From Chengkuizengella sp. SCS-71B (GTDB lineage: Bacteria; Bacillota; Bacilli; Paenibacillales; KCTC-33759): a stretch of DNA of 64,000 nt. This document shows positions 44,725 through 52,759 of this stretch, in pieces (position 1 is the first letter of the stretch; every line of letters begins with the position of its first letter). The notes beneath the pieces are model-generated. The model was given only the letters and a program-made list of their open reading frames with translations. It did not search any database and was not told the DNA's origin. The stretch spans positions 3,883,772-3,947,771 of the forward strand of contig NZ_JAZHSH010000001.1 in the NCBI RefSeq assembly GCF_040100845.1, read 5' to 3'. The position numbers were made by a program, and so were the translations under genes.

Positions 44725-45884
44725 TTTCTTTCACCCTCTACCTGCAGCATTTCCTGTAATATGTCGGTAAAATGCTTCTCTGTCTCTCCAGTGACTTCCA
44801 TGCCTCTAACTTCTTTATAAAAAGCTTTAAAAAGAGAGACCTCATCCATTTTTGATCTTTCATTGACCTGTTCTTCATTGTCATAAATTTGAGTCATCAA
44901 TAATTTGCGTTCTACATGCATTGCATTTGGAAAAACACTGCGAACACGTTCCATAGGAGATAATACTGGAGTTTCATCTAACAGACGTATAAAAACATAA
45001 TCCTCACTTTTCTCCATCTGTTCAATTTTTTCTAATTTTTCTTCAATCGTATACATATCTCTCTTTGGTGTTAGCTTCCGTTTCTCGACATTTGTTTGCC
45101 CATTCTCATCCAATTCAACAACGTAAAAAATCTTATTATGTTTTTCTTCTGAAATGGAGTATTTTAATGGTGAACCTGCATATCTAATCTTTTCATTTTT
45201 CACATAATGGGCTTGATGCAAATGACCTAAAGCGGTGTAATGAAATTGAGAAAAATACTCCGCACTTACATATTCCGTCCCTCCTATGGAAAGAGGACGT
45301 TCTGAGTCACTTGTATTTGCAGTTTTTTCACCATATGGCGTTACAAACGCATGACCTACAAAGATATGACGTGCATTTGGATCCATCTTTTCTCTAATTC
45401 TCCCCACTGTCGCTTTCATTGCTTCATCATATGTACGAATTTCATCGTTCTGTAAAATATGTCTAACTTTCCCTGGCTCTGCATAAGGAATGAGATGGAA
45501 ATGAACTTCTCCAAAACCATCGTTAAGTATGATAGGATCAAACTCATCTGTGAACTCTCCTACTATGTAAAAACCTGCAGCTTTCATCATTCGGCTTCCA
45601 AATTGCAACCTGCCTGGACTATCATGGTTTCCAGCAACTGCAATGACCGGAGTTTTATATTCTATCACGATTGTTTTGAGCACTTCATCTAATAGATCTA
45701 TTGCTTCCGTTGGAGGTACAGCTCTATCAAATAAATCTCCTGCAATAATGACCACATCTGGTTTTTCTTGTTTGACTGCTTCTATAAACTGTTCTAATAC
45801 ATAACGTTGATCCTCAGTCATATATACACCTTGTACCAGCTTGCCTAAATGCCAATCCGCTGTATGAAAAAATTTCACTTTCAC
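44721..45884 (-). CDS. sbcD: Exonuclease subunit SbcD (Mre11-like nuclease)
   Basis: 387 residues. The calcineurin-like phosphoesterase motifs are all present: DWHLGK, GDLFDRAVP, GNHDSPGR, GHAF and GHLHQAH, which supply the two-metal site. A C-terminal cap follows. It acts as nuclease partner of SbcC. It is the first gene of the sbcDC pair. Confidence 0.96.
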   Translation of the reverse strand: MKVKFFHTADWHLGKLVQGVYMTEDQRYVLEQFIEAVKQEKPDVVIIAGDLFDRAVPPTEAIDLLDEVLKTIVIEYKTPVIAVAGNHDSPGRLQFGSRMMKAAGFYIVGEFTDEFDPIILNDGFGEVHFHLIPYAEPGKVRHILQNDEIRTYDEAMKATVGRIREKMDPNARHIFVGHAFVTPYGEKTANTSDSERPLSIGGTEYVSAEYFSQFHYTALGHLHQAHYVKNEKIRYAGSPLKYSISEEKHNKIFYVVELDENGQTNVEKRKLTPKRDMYTIEEKLEKIEQMEKSEDYVFIRLLDETPVLSPMERVRSVFPNAMHVERKLLMTQIYDNEEQVNERSKMDEVSLFKAFYKEVRGMEVTGETEKHFTDILQEMLQVEGERK

Positions 45885-46061
45885 ACACCTACCTTTATTT
45901 TAATTCAATAACCACAAGTTATTTTAACATCTCCCTTTAAGGTTCTTCTTTATGTTCCTATCATTATACTATTCATCATCACATGTTTGAAAGATATATA
46001 TATTGTTAAATTATCCAATTCATAGGTTTATAGACGCCACCTCTATAGGGGGTATCTCATC

Positions 46062-46087
46062 AAAAAAAAGCACTACTATGAGTGCTT
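46062..46087 (-). terminator. Terminator after the hypothetical gene at 46094
   Basis: AAGCACT (46069-46075) pairs with AGTGCTT (46081-46087), and on the minus strand eight T follow. Confidence 0.85.
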
Positions 46088-46093
46088 TAGAAT

Positions 46094-46531
46094 CTAAACT
46101 TCTTCTTGTTCAATTTCAAATTCAATTGGAATAAATTTTTCAATTGGAATTTGAAATTCCTTCATATTTTCAACTAAATGAAAAAACTCTTTTTTAGAAT
46201 TACAATCATTTGTCCACAGATTTGCTTCAAATTGTTCTAACTCTTGATTGGGTCTAAAGTATATTGTTATTTCTAATTGTTCCATATGATCATACTCACC
46301 ATCTACTTCAAATATGAATTGTCTTACATATCCTAAACTAAATAGATCTTCTCCTGTAAAATCATAGACCCCGCTTTGAAATAACATAGCATCGTCAGAA
46401 CAATTTACTTTGATATCTGAAAATTTTTTAAAAACTTCCCATATCTGAACACAATCTGGTTCCTCAAATCTAACATTTGCTTCTTGTAACATCTCTTCTA
46501 ACGTTTGCTTTGCTTTGTTGGTTTCAATCAA
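46094..46531 (-). CDS. Hypothetical protein (TTG start)
   Basis: 145 residues from TTG at 46531, because GGAGG lies seven bases upstream; a longer frame from 46579 reads through that RBS. The protein is acidic and soluble, and contains VQIWEVFKKFSDIKVNCSD, GVYDFTGEDLFSLGYVRQF and EQLEITIYFRPNQELE. It resembles small cytosolic proteins of unknown function encoded singly in Bacillales. No catalytic motif is visible. Confidence 0.7.
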   Translation of the reverse strand: MIETNKAKQTLEEMLQEANVRFEEPDCVQIWEVFKKFSDIKVNCSDDAMLFQSGVYDFTGEDLFSLGYVRQFIFEVDGEYDHMEQLEITIYFRPNQELEQFEANLWTNDCNSKKEFFHLVENMKEFQIPIEKFIPIEFEIEQEEV

Positions 46532-46599
46532 TGGTATTCCTCCATTATATCTATTTATTCTTCCCTTCATCTCGCTCAATTAAGTAATAATTTATTTAT

Positions 46600-47035
46600 T
46601 GATTATTACGCTTTTAAATTGTTTGTTCATCCTATCCTATGTAATATTTAAGAAATTCGATTGGACTTATGTCTTTAGACGATGGCACAAAAAAACAAGG
46701 AACTTTACAGTTTATAGAAAAAAAAGCCTCATTTTGAGACTCATTGAATGTAGTATGGACTTATTCATTAGATCATCAAGCCACTCGGTATGGACCTAAT
46801 TCATTCTTACATAGGTCATACGAGTTTCACTATTTAACCCACAGGCTTCCCTCGCTTTCTTCGTTTAATTTCTTTCATTCTATCTTAATCCATATGCTCT
46901 GACTGCCATCCCTAGACATTAACAATTAAAACCTTTATTAGAGGTTATCCCATGGGTTTGATATATATTATGTTATTTAATATCTTTATGATTGTACGGA
47001 TGCGGATAAGTGAAATAAATAGGTGTTCTTACCTC
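46600..47035. other. Intergenic region with a dispersed-repeat copy
   Basis: About 435 bases with no credible gene. Apart from the repeat copy at 46619-46685, it holds a second, weaker similarity near 46880-46922. Short frames present here lack RBS and family similarity. Confidence 0.4.
46619..46685 (+). repeat. Dispersed intergenic repeat, copy A
   Basis: TTGTTCATCCTATCCTATG, then 19 bases, then ATTGGACTTATG and TTTAGAC. It aligns without gaps over about 65 bases with copy B near 52252. Copy C at 46880-46922 is only partial. Confidence 0.45.
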
Positions 47036-47338
47036 TTATGTAAGGGACCAAACTATTAAACTCGGAATAGACATCAACATTAAATTCTTTGACCATCTCA
47101 TTCTTGAATTTCTGTCTTCCCTAGATTCATAGACAAAATTTGCTCTCATACGATCCCCACTGACTGCGGTTCCAGAAGTAATAATTGCTAATACTATAAG
47201 TATAATCCCAACTTTAGAGGTAATGTTTCCAATTGAATGGATTTCACCAATTAATAGTGCGATAATTAATGTAATAAATAATATGACTCCACCATAAGCT
47301 AGAGGTTTTAAAATCCCATTAATAATGACTTTTAACAT
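47036..47338 (-). CDS. Small membrane protein (possibly DUF5316-like)
   Basis: 100 residues from the ATG at 47338 (AAGGGGTGAG upstream). There are two hydrophobic stretches near the N-terminus (about 13-35 and 43-63), then a basic segment SGDRMRANFVYESREDRNSR, and a last hydrophobic helix. The GDRxRAN-ESxEDR pattern reminds me of DUF5316 proteins of Bacillus; that is a weak assignment. The function is unknown. Confidence 0.6.
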   Translation of the reverse strand: MLKVIINGILKPLAYGGVILFITLIIALLIGEIHSIGNITSKVGIILIVLAIITSGTAVSGDRMRANFVYESREDRNSRMRWSKNLMLMSIPSLIVWSLT

Positions 47339-47597
47339 AAAACTCACCCCTTTAAATAACTTTTTTCCAACAAAGCAAGTGGTTCTCAAAAATAAAATTT
47401 ATCTATAATCTATACGTATCTAGGATTATATAGTTCCGACTATTATCCTTGAACATTAGATTCACACCATAATCAATACTTATTTTAAGTATAATAATAA
47501 ACTATTTTTGTAATCATCAAATATCCTTTATGATGGATAAAGAATATTCTGGGTATTCATTTTAATATATGCTTTTTTATTGTTAGGAGGAAAAATT

Positions 47598-48812
47598 ATG
47601 TCTGAACGTAAACCATCTAGTTTTGTTTCTCATTTGGAATGTCCTAAATGCAATAAGACATATAGTGTTGATGTAATAAATCAATTATGTGAGTGTGGAA
47701 CTCCTCTACTTGTAAGGTATGATTTACAAAAGCTGAAATCAAAGTGGAGTAAGGCAGATTTACTTACAAGAGAGCCAAACTTATGGCGTTATCGTGAGCT
47801 TCTTCCAGTGAAGTCAGATGAAAATATCGTCTCACTTGGTGAGGGAATGACCCCTCTAATTCCTCTTAAAAGATTAGGAGAAAAGGTAGGTATTCCGAAC
47901 TTGTTATTAAAAGATGAAGGTACCATTCCTTCAGGTTGCTTCAAAGCTCGTGGAGCAGCAGTAGGGATTTCCAAAGCAAAGGAACTAGGTGTGAAATCAT
48001 TAGCTATGCCTACAAATGGAAATGCTGGCGGAGCCTGGTCTCTATATGCAGCTAGAGCTGGAATTGAAGCTAACATTGTCATGCCAATTAAAGCACCAAA
48101 AATTACAAGAAATGAAACTGCCATTGCAGGTGCAAAGCTTTACTTAGTAGATGGTCTGATCAGTGATGCAGGCAAAATTGTAGGGAAAGCTGTCCAAAAA
48201 AATAACTTCTATGATGCTTCTACTTTGAAAGAGCCATATCGGATAGAAGGTAAAAAAACAATGGGATTAGAAATCGCAGAGCAACTCGGTTGGGAAGTGC
48301 CTGACGTGATTCTTTATCCAACTGGTGGAGGCGTAGGAATTATCGGTATTTACAAAGGACTAAAAGAACTTCAAGAAATCGGTTGGATAGGTGAAAAAAT
48401 GCCTCGACTTGTTGCCGTTCAAGCTTCAGGATGTGCTCCAATCGTTAAAGCTTGGGAAGAAAATAAAAAAGAATCTATCATGTGGCAAGATGCAGATACT
48501 ATAGCGTTCGGTATTAACGTCCCTAAGGCAATTGGTGACTTCTTAATATTAGAGTCTATCTATGAAACAAATGGATGTGCTGTAGCTATTGATGATAAAA
48601 CGATTGTAAAATGTCAGGAAGAAATCGCTTCAATTGAAGGATTATTCGTGTGTCCAGAAGGAGCCGCTAATCTCGCTGCAGCTAAAAGATTAAAAGAACA
48701 AAACTGGATTAAAGAAGATGAGAAGGTTGTTTTGCTAAACACAGGGGCTGGAATTAAATATCCATATCATCCTAGCATGAATAACATTTATAACGTTTCT
48801 ACCTGTTTGTAA
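47598..48812 (+). CDS. thrC: Threonine synthase (PLP-dependent)
   Basis: 404 residues from the ATG at 47598 with AGGAGG at 47585-47590. It is a fold-type II PLP enzyme. An N-terminal zinc-ribbon-like segment has CPKC and CECG. The PLP lysine is in GCFKARGAAVG, the phosphate loop is TGGGVGIIG and the closing motif is VVLLNTGAGIKYP. This long form with a Cys cluster is the type common in Bacillales and plants and differs from the short ThrC beside hom-thrB. It forms threonine from O-phosphohomoserine; a paralogue with another substrate cannot be excluded. It stands alone. Confidence 0.82.
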   Translation: MSERKPSSFVSHLECPKCNKTYSVDVINQLCECGTPLLVRYDLQKLKSKWSKADLLTREPNLWRYRELLPVKSDENIVSLGEGMTPLIPLKRLGEKVGIPNLLLKDEGTIPSGCFKARGAAVGISKAKELGVKSLAMPTNGNAGGAWSLYAARAGIEANIVMPIKAPKITRNETAIAGAKLYLVDGLISDAGKIVGKAVQKNNFYDASTLKEPYRIEGKKTMGLEIAEQLGWEVPDVILYPTGGGVGIIGIYKGLKELQEIGWIGEKMPRLVAVQASGCAPIVKAWEENKKESIMWQDADTIAFGINVPKAIGDFLILESIYETNGCAVAIDDKTIVKCQEEIASIEGLFVCPEGAANLAAAKRLKEQNWIKEDEKVVLLNTGAGIKYPYHPSMNNIYNVSTCL

Positions 48813-49055
48813 AAAAGGATATTTGGCAATCCACCTAGCCTGTCAAAAAGAAAATAAATCTTATTTTGCATAATAACTTTAATTCATACGAATAATAACT
48901 GGAATAAAATACAATTATAGTGTATAACTATACTCTTCATCCAAAAAAATTGAAAAGAAAACTAATTTATAGAACTAAGAGTAATATTAGTTATTAATAC
49001 TATCAGTATATTAATTCAGTCATGATAAATTTATTTCAAATATAAGGAGTCAGTT

Positions 49056-50069
49056 ATGAAAAATACATACTCACCAACAAAGTTTGAATCTATCCCTGCC
49101 GATGAAGCATCAGCCATACAATCTATGCAATCTTTATTACAAGGGAAAATGGAAAAAAGTTATGAAAAAGGCAATACAAAAAGAGATGCTCATCCTAAAC
49201 ATCTTGCACTATTAAAAGCTGAATTTGAAGTTGTATCAAATCTCCCTGAAGAACTTAAAGTTGGACTTTTCCAACAGGAGAAAACTTATTCCGCATGGAT
49301 CAGGATCTCCAATGCTAGTGGAACTCCACAACCAGATAAAAAGAAAGATCTTCGTGGCTTTGCCATTAAATTAATGGATGTAGAAGGAGAAAAGTTTCTT
49401 AAAGAGGAAAAACAAACACAAGATTTTGTTTTAATGAGCCATCCAACTATGCCACTTGGTACAGCCAAGTTATTCCATGATGCAGTTTATTATGTTATTA
49501 AATGGAACCCCCTCGTACTAATGCTAAATTTCATGTTAACAGGCAAAGGGCATATTATCAAAGAACTTAACAGAGGAAAGAAAAATCATACTTCCCCTTT
49601 AGATATTCGTTATTGGAGCACAACCCCCTATATGTTTGGTGAAAATAACGTTGTTAAATACTCCATTATTCCTAAATCAACATATAAAAGCACTTTACCA
49701 AATGAGCTGACAAATACTTATTTAACAGATAATATTGAAAAACATCTCAAAGAACACGAGGCAAGTTTTGATTTTATGATTCAGTTTCAGAAAGATCCTT
49801 TCTTGATGCCAGTTGAAGATGCAGGTGTTGAATGGAAAGAAACAGATTCTCCTTTTATCAAAGTAGCCACCTTAAAAATACCTCAACAAACCTTTAGAAC
49901 CAAAGAAAGAGACGAATTAGCTGAGCAAATGTCCTTTTCACCTGGTCATACATTAATGGAACATCAACCTATTGGCGGGATTAATCGAGCTCGCGTAGAA
50001 ATTTACAAAAACTTATCCAAATTCAGACACGTAAGAGATAATCGTAAAATGCTTGAACCAGAAAAATAA
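49056..50069 (+). CDS. Catalase-like superfamily protein
   Basis: 337 residues, much shorter than true catalases. The catalase-like core is seen in AHPKHLALLKAEFEV, AWIRISNASGTPQPDKKKDL, RGFAIKLMDVEGEKF and QDFVLMSHPTMPLGTAKLF, and ends HQPIGGINRARVEIYKNLS. It belongs to the small catalase-related group (y4iL/SrpA-like), many of which bind heme and act on peroxides or lipids. The classical heme-Tyr motif RxFxYxDT is not visible, so heme binding is uncertain. RBS AAGGAG precedes the ATG. Confidence 0.8.
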   Translation: MKNTYSPTKFESIPADEASAIQSMQSLLQGKMEKSYEKGNTKRDAHPKHLALLKAEFEVVSNLPEELKVGLFQQEKTYSAWIRISNASGTPQPDKKKDLRGFAIKLMDVEGEKFLKEEKQTQDFVLMSHPTMPLGTAKLFHDAVYYVIKWNPLVLMLNFMLTGKGHIIKELNRGKKNHTSPLDIRYWSTTPYMFGENNVVKYSIIPKSTYKSTLPNELTNTYLTDNIEKHLKEHEASFDFMIQFQKDPFLMPVEDAGVEWKETDSPFIKVATLKIPQQTFRTKERDELAEQMSFSPGHTLMEHQPIGGINRARVEIYKNLSKFRHVRDNRKMLEPEK

Positions 50070-50078
50070 TAAACAATA

Positions 50079-50420
50079 TTATTTTTCTTTTGTGAAATCA
50101 AGAATTCGAATGACATTCGATGAAACATCTTTAAAAATGGCATATCTCCCTGGAGGAATATCCATCGGCTCTTGAACAAAGGTAAGAATTTCTTTATTTT
50201 CTTCAAAATATTGATCAACACTATCTACTACGAATAATCCACCGGGAGGTAAATCTACTTCATCATCTTCAATCATCAGTTGTACATCTGTTCCTGGCAT
50301 CTTAAGAGCTACCGTGTGATCCCCTTCTCGCCAAGCCTCCTCAAATCCTAATTGGTCTCGATAAAATTTCAGTGATTCTTTTATATTTTCTACGGGTTGT
50401 ACCAAAAAAGCTAATTTCAT
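50079..50420 (-). CDS. VOC-superfamily protein, divergent from a TetR regulator
   Basis: 113 residues from the ATG at 50420 (AAAGGAGAAG upstream). It is one VOC domain: KLAFLVQPVENIKESLKFYR, DQLGFEEAWREGDH, and the closing IFKDVSSNVIRILDF. Metal-ligand His/Glu positions are not conserved. It is transcribed away from the TetR gene across three TTATGTTAT repeats, so it is likely regulated by that TetR protein. Confidence 0.82.
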   Translation of the reverse strand: MKLAFLVQPVENIKESLKFYRDQLGFEEAWREGDHTVALKMPGTDVQLMIEDDEVDLPPGGLFVVDSVDQYFEENKEILTFVQEPMDIPPGRYAIFKDVSSNVIRILDFTKEK

Positions 50421-50463
50421 TCCAACTTCTCCTTTAACATGATTTACTATAAACATAATTTAA

Positions 50464-50521
50464 TTATGTTATAGCATAATATATTTATGTTATCAAGTAA
50501 TTATGTTATAATTTGATTATG
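50464..50521 (+). promoter_or_regulatory. Repeat operator and leaderless promoter of the TetR gene
   Basis: TTATGTTAT occurs at 50464, 50485 and 50501. The last copy runs into TATAAT (50507-50512), only six bases before the ATG at 50519, so the TetR mRNA would begin at or next to its start codon. No -35 consensus is seen. Confidence 0.5.
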
Positions 50522-51028
50522 AAAGAATGGATTCCGGTACCAGGTTCGATTAAAGAAAAATTAATCACAATTGCAATCGAAGAATTTAAAAGAAAAGAAT
50601 ATTTGGAGGTTAATATTGCACAACTAGCTAAAGAGGCTAATGTCACAACTGGAGCAATTTATCATCATTTTGGATCGAAGATAAAGTTGTATTTATTGAT
50701 TCGGAATGAGATGGAACAACGAATTATTGATAGAATGGAGGGTGCAGCCGCTTTATTTGAAGACAATCCTAATCAAGCACTAACAGCAGCGGTTAAAGTT
50801 GGAATTGATGCTTGTGTGAAATTGGATTGCTGCAAGCTATTGAGTGAATTGCCTTCAGATAAAGTAATAGATCGTATTGGAGAGTTTTTGATTGAACTTA
50901 ACAAAAAAACAATACCAGGGCTTGAGTATATTTTACTTCCATCCTGGCGTTCCTTGTTAAATGCCATTCATGAAAGAAAAGTTGATCAAGAGAATGCAAA
51001 ACAATTAATCGCAAGAATTTTAAAATAA
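50519..51028 (+). CDS. TetR-family transcriptional regulator
   Basis: 169 residues. The N-terminal HTH is typical: KEKLITIAIEEFKRKEYLEV, IAQLAKEANVTTGAIYHHFG and SKIKLYLLIRNEMEQ. The C-terminal ligand domain contains a CVKLDCCKL cluster. It is divergent from a VOC gene and has no visible RBS; the promoter geometry suggests leaderless translation. It probably represses itself and the VOC gene. Confidence 0.9.
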   Translation: MKEWIPVPGSIKEKLITIAIEEFKRKEYLEVNIAQLAKEANVTTGAIYHHFGSKIKLYLLIRNEMEQRIIDRMEGAAALFEDNPNQALTAAVKVGIDACVKLDCCKLLSELPSDKVIDRIGEFLIELNKKTIPGLEYILLPSWRSLLNAIHERKVDQENAKQLIARILK

Positions 51029-51095
51029 AATATTTTTATTATTGAAGCTAGCTTTCTAGCTGGCTTTCTGTTTTTATTAGTAGGAGGAAGATACA

Positions 51096-51161
51096 ATGAA
51101 AACACAAAAACTATATTCCCCCCCTTTACTTCACCTAACAGATAATATTGCAATCATTTAA
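51096..51161 (+). CDS. 21-codon ORF with strong RBS, probable remnant
   Basis: AGGAGG at 51082-51087 is eight bases before ATG 51096. The frame MKTQKLYSPPLLHLTDNIAI... stops at 51159-51161. The strong RBS right after the TetR gene suggests that a longer target gene once began here and was lost. A functional micropeptide is the alternative. Confidence 0.3.
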   Translation: MKTQKLYSPPLLHLTDNIAII

Positions 51162-51184
51162 GTATGAAGTCTATTTGAGTCCAT

Positions 51185-51661
51185 CTAAACAAAATTTAAT
51201 CCAAAATTATCTATTTTACAACTCGATATGGCAACTGTGTCTGTACTGCCATTGGTTGGTGCAAGAAAAGTAACAATCCCTTCCCCAACATTTCTAATCG
51301 TACCTTCTCTGCAAAATTGACCAGCTTGAATTGTTGTGAAATCTCCAATCTTTGATTTTGCTAAGTTTGTTATTGGGTCTTCATTGCACAAACATTCTCC
51401 TGCGAGACTTTTTTTAATCGGTTTTAATTTAAAATCAAATAATTTAGATCCAATCAACACAGCACAAATAGAACTAACTGGAATTTGAGCATTTCTAGTA
51501 CCCAAATCCAGAACAGCTATAAAGTCATCTACTTCAGTTAAAGTGCCTGGCTTTTCATTAAATGAAGTAAATATAGTAACTTCTTCCCCTATTAATTGCT
51601 TCAAAACACATTGCATCGGACAAACGCAGCAATCACAAATGGATTCATTAAATTGTCCCAT
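51185..51661 (-). CDS. Cys-rich two-domain protein, probable spore-surface component
   Basis: 158 residues, RBS AAGGAGC. The N-terminus ESICDCCVCPMQCVLKQL carries a Cys cluster. Two similar beta-rich modules follow: LIGEEVTIFTSF...GTLTEVDDFIAVLDLG and KIGDFTTIQAGQ...GTIRNVGEGIVTFLAP, each about 55 residues with a small barrel-like pattern. Such CxCCxC starts occur in Bacillus spore coat and exosporium proteins. Its position next to repeat proteins supports a surface role, but I cannot name a family. Confidence 0.65.
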   Translation of the reverse strand: MGQFNESICDCCVCPMQCVLKQLIGEEVTIFTSFNEKPGTLTEVDDFIAVLDLGTRNAQIPVSSICAVLIGSKLFDFKLKPIKKSLAGECLCNEDPITNLAKSKIGDFTTIQAGQFCREGTIRNVGEGIVTFLAPTNGSTDTVAISSCKIDNFGLNFV

Positions 51662-51762
51662 AAGATTCAGCTCCTTCTTATTTTAGTAATGAAATATACT
51701 ATGCATTACCCACATTTTTTTGTGTCAGAACTGGTATGTATAAATGAAAGTGCAAATGAAAT

Positions 51763-51795
51763 AAAAAGAAGCCATCCTCCAAAAGAGATGACTTC
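51763..51795 (-). terminator. Terminator after the 48-bp-repeat gene
   Basis: On the minus strand GAAGTCATC (51795-51787) pairs with GATGGCTTC (51776-51768), followed by five T. It is nearly the same as the terminator after the RtcB gene (56804-56833). Confidence 0.8.
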
Positions 51796-51834
51796 AATAA
51801 CACTTCCTCCCCTACTTCCACTTCCCATGATATC

Positions 51835-52149
51835 TCAACTTCTTCTTAAACTTCTTCTCCTACTTCCACTTCCCATGATATCTGAACTTCTTCTTAAACT
51901 CTCTCTCCTACTCCCACTTCCCGTGATATCTGAACTTCTTCTTAAACTTCCTCTCCCAGTTCCTCTTCCCATGATATCTGAACTTCTCTCTCTCCTACTC
52001 CCACTTCCCGTGATATCTGAACTTCTCCTTAAACTTCCTCTCCTATTTCCACTTCCCATGATATCTGAACTTCTTCTTAAACTTCCTCTTCCAGTTCCTC
52101 TTCCCATGATATCTGAACTTCTTCTTAAACTTCTTCTCCTATTTTCCAT
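51835..52149 (-). CDS. Ser/Arg-rich repeat protein (CotG-like composition)
   Basis: 104 residues, RBS AAGGAGAG eight bases upstream of the ATG. After MENRRR the chain is tandem 16-residue units of the type SLRRSSDIMGSGSRRE: six units plus a partial one, with one unit shortened by three residues. It is strongly basic with many Ser next to Arg, and probably disordered. CotG and related coat proteins have such Ser/Lys/Arg repeats and are phosphorylated by CotH kinase. No cotH is in the window. A long frame exists on the other strand, but the RBS and composition favour this one. Confidence 0.6.
   Translation of the reverse strand: MENRRRSLRRSSDIMGRGTGRGSLRRSSDIMGSGNRRGSLRRSSDITGSGSRRERSSDIMGRGTGRGSLRRSSDITGSGSRRESLRRSSDIMGSGSRRRSLRRS
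51840..52130. repeat. 48-bp tandem repeat array
   Basis: About six 48-bp units, each containing GAAGAAGTTCAGATATCATG (minus strand) or close variants, with one unit 9 bp short. It is the coding array of the Ser/Arg repeat protein and a likely site of copy-number change. Confidence 0.85.
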
Positions 52150-52251
52150 TCCAAACTCTCTCCTTATTTGTTAGTTTAAAATTGTGTTGGTCGTTCAACA
52201 ACAATTAAAATTTGGTTAAACTTGAATCTGATCGCAAAGCCATTATTTTTT

Positions 52252-52318
52252 TCGTTCATCCTATCTTATGAACGAATTCATGAAGTTGTTTGGACTAATG
52301 CCCCTAGATAGTTCATAA
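52252..52318 (+). repeat. Dispersed intergenic repeat, copy B
   Basis: TTCGTTCATCCTATCTTATG, 19 bases, then GTTTGGACTAATG and CCTAGAT. It matches copy A at 46619 in length and in both blocks. It lies in the roughly 300-base gap 52150-52446, which has no supported gene. Confidence 0.45.
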
Positions 52319-52385
52319 TAAAAAACTAAAGAAATTTCTTTTAAACAGAGAGAATCCTATAGTGCAAGCTATATTAAATTTTTGC

Positions 52386-52419
52386 AAATAAAAGAAGAGA
52401 TGTTGTCTTTCCATCTCTT
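52386..52419 (-). terminator. Terminator after the coiled-coil gene
   Basis: On the minus strand AAGAGATG (52419-52412) pairs with CATCTCTT (52402-52395), followed by CTTTTATTT. Confidence 0.75.
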
Positions 52420-52446
52420 GAATAAATTTATAAATCAAAGTGTATT

Positions 52447-52737
52447 TTATAATCTTTTTAATGATTGTTCACTTCGTTCTTCAACCCTCTGAATGAGCTC
52501 AGCTATTCGCTTACGTCTCTTTTCTATACGTTCTTTACTCACTTTTGAATCTTTCATTCTTTCTTCATATTTATCCATAGAACGTTTTAATTCATCAATG
52601 ATTTCATTCTTTCTGTTCTTTTCTCGAGCCATGACTTCTGATAACTCTTCTCTTTTATTTTCCATTATTTTATGATCATTGGTTTTATCCTTAGCTCTTT
52701 CTAGCAACTCTTCCCTTAATTTTCCTCTACTTTCCAC
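52447..52737 (-). CDS. Charged coiled-coil protein
   Basis: 96 residues from GTG at 52737, with AAGGAG nine bases upstream. Nearly the whole chain is Lys/Arg/Glu-rich helix, for example REELLERAKDKTND, IIDELKRSMDKYEERMKD and RIEKRRKRIAELIQRVEE, consistent with a coiled coil. No signal or Cys is present. It starts 22 bases after the stop of the large SHAEG-repeat gene, so the two are probably cotranscribed and it may be a partner or scaffold for that protein (inference). Confidence 0.65.
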   Translation of the reverse strand: MESRGKLREELLERAKDKTNDHKIMENKREELSEVMAREKNRKNEIIDELKRSMDKYEERMKDSKVSKERIEKRRKRIAELIQRVEERSEQSLKRL

Positions 52738-52759
52738 TACACATTTCTCCTTTATTCAT

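Noticed and set aside
1..46048. A shared 12-mer, CTATAGAGGTGG, at 1-12 and (minus strand) near 46035-46047
   Set aside because: The similarity does not extend. One copy is in the rhodanese coding frame and the other in a gap, so I take it as chance.
51740..51835. Apparent hydrophobic extension of the Ser/Arg repeat protein after its TGA (TCA in other units)
   Set aside because: The sequence past the stop is the terminator hairpin of the gene, nearly identical to the one after rtcB, so the stop is the normal end and not a nonsense mutation.
51596..52174. A 192-codon plus-strand frame rich in Leu/Pro repeats across the 48-bp array
   Set aside because: It is the antisense of the Ser/Arg repeat gene, which has the better RBS and start. 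Long antisense frames are expected across tandem repeats whose unit length is a multiple of three.
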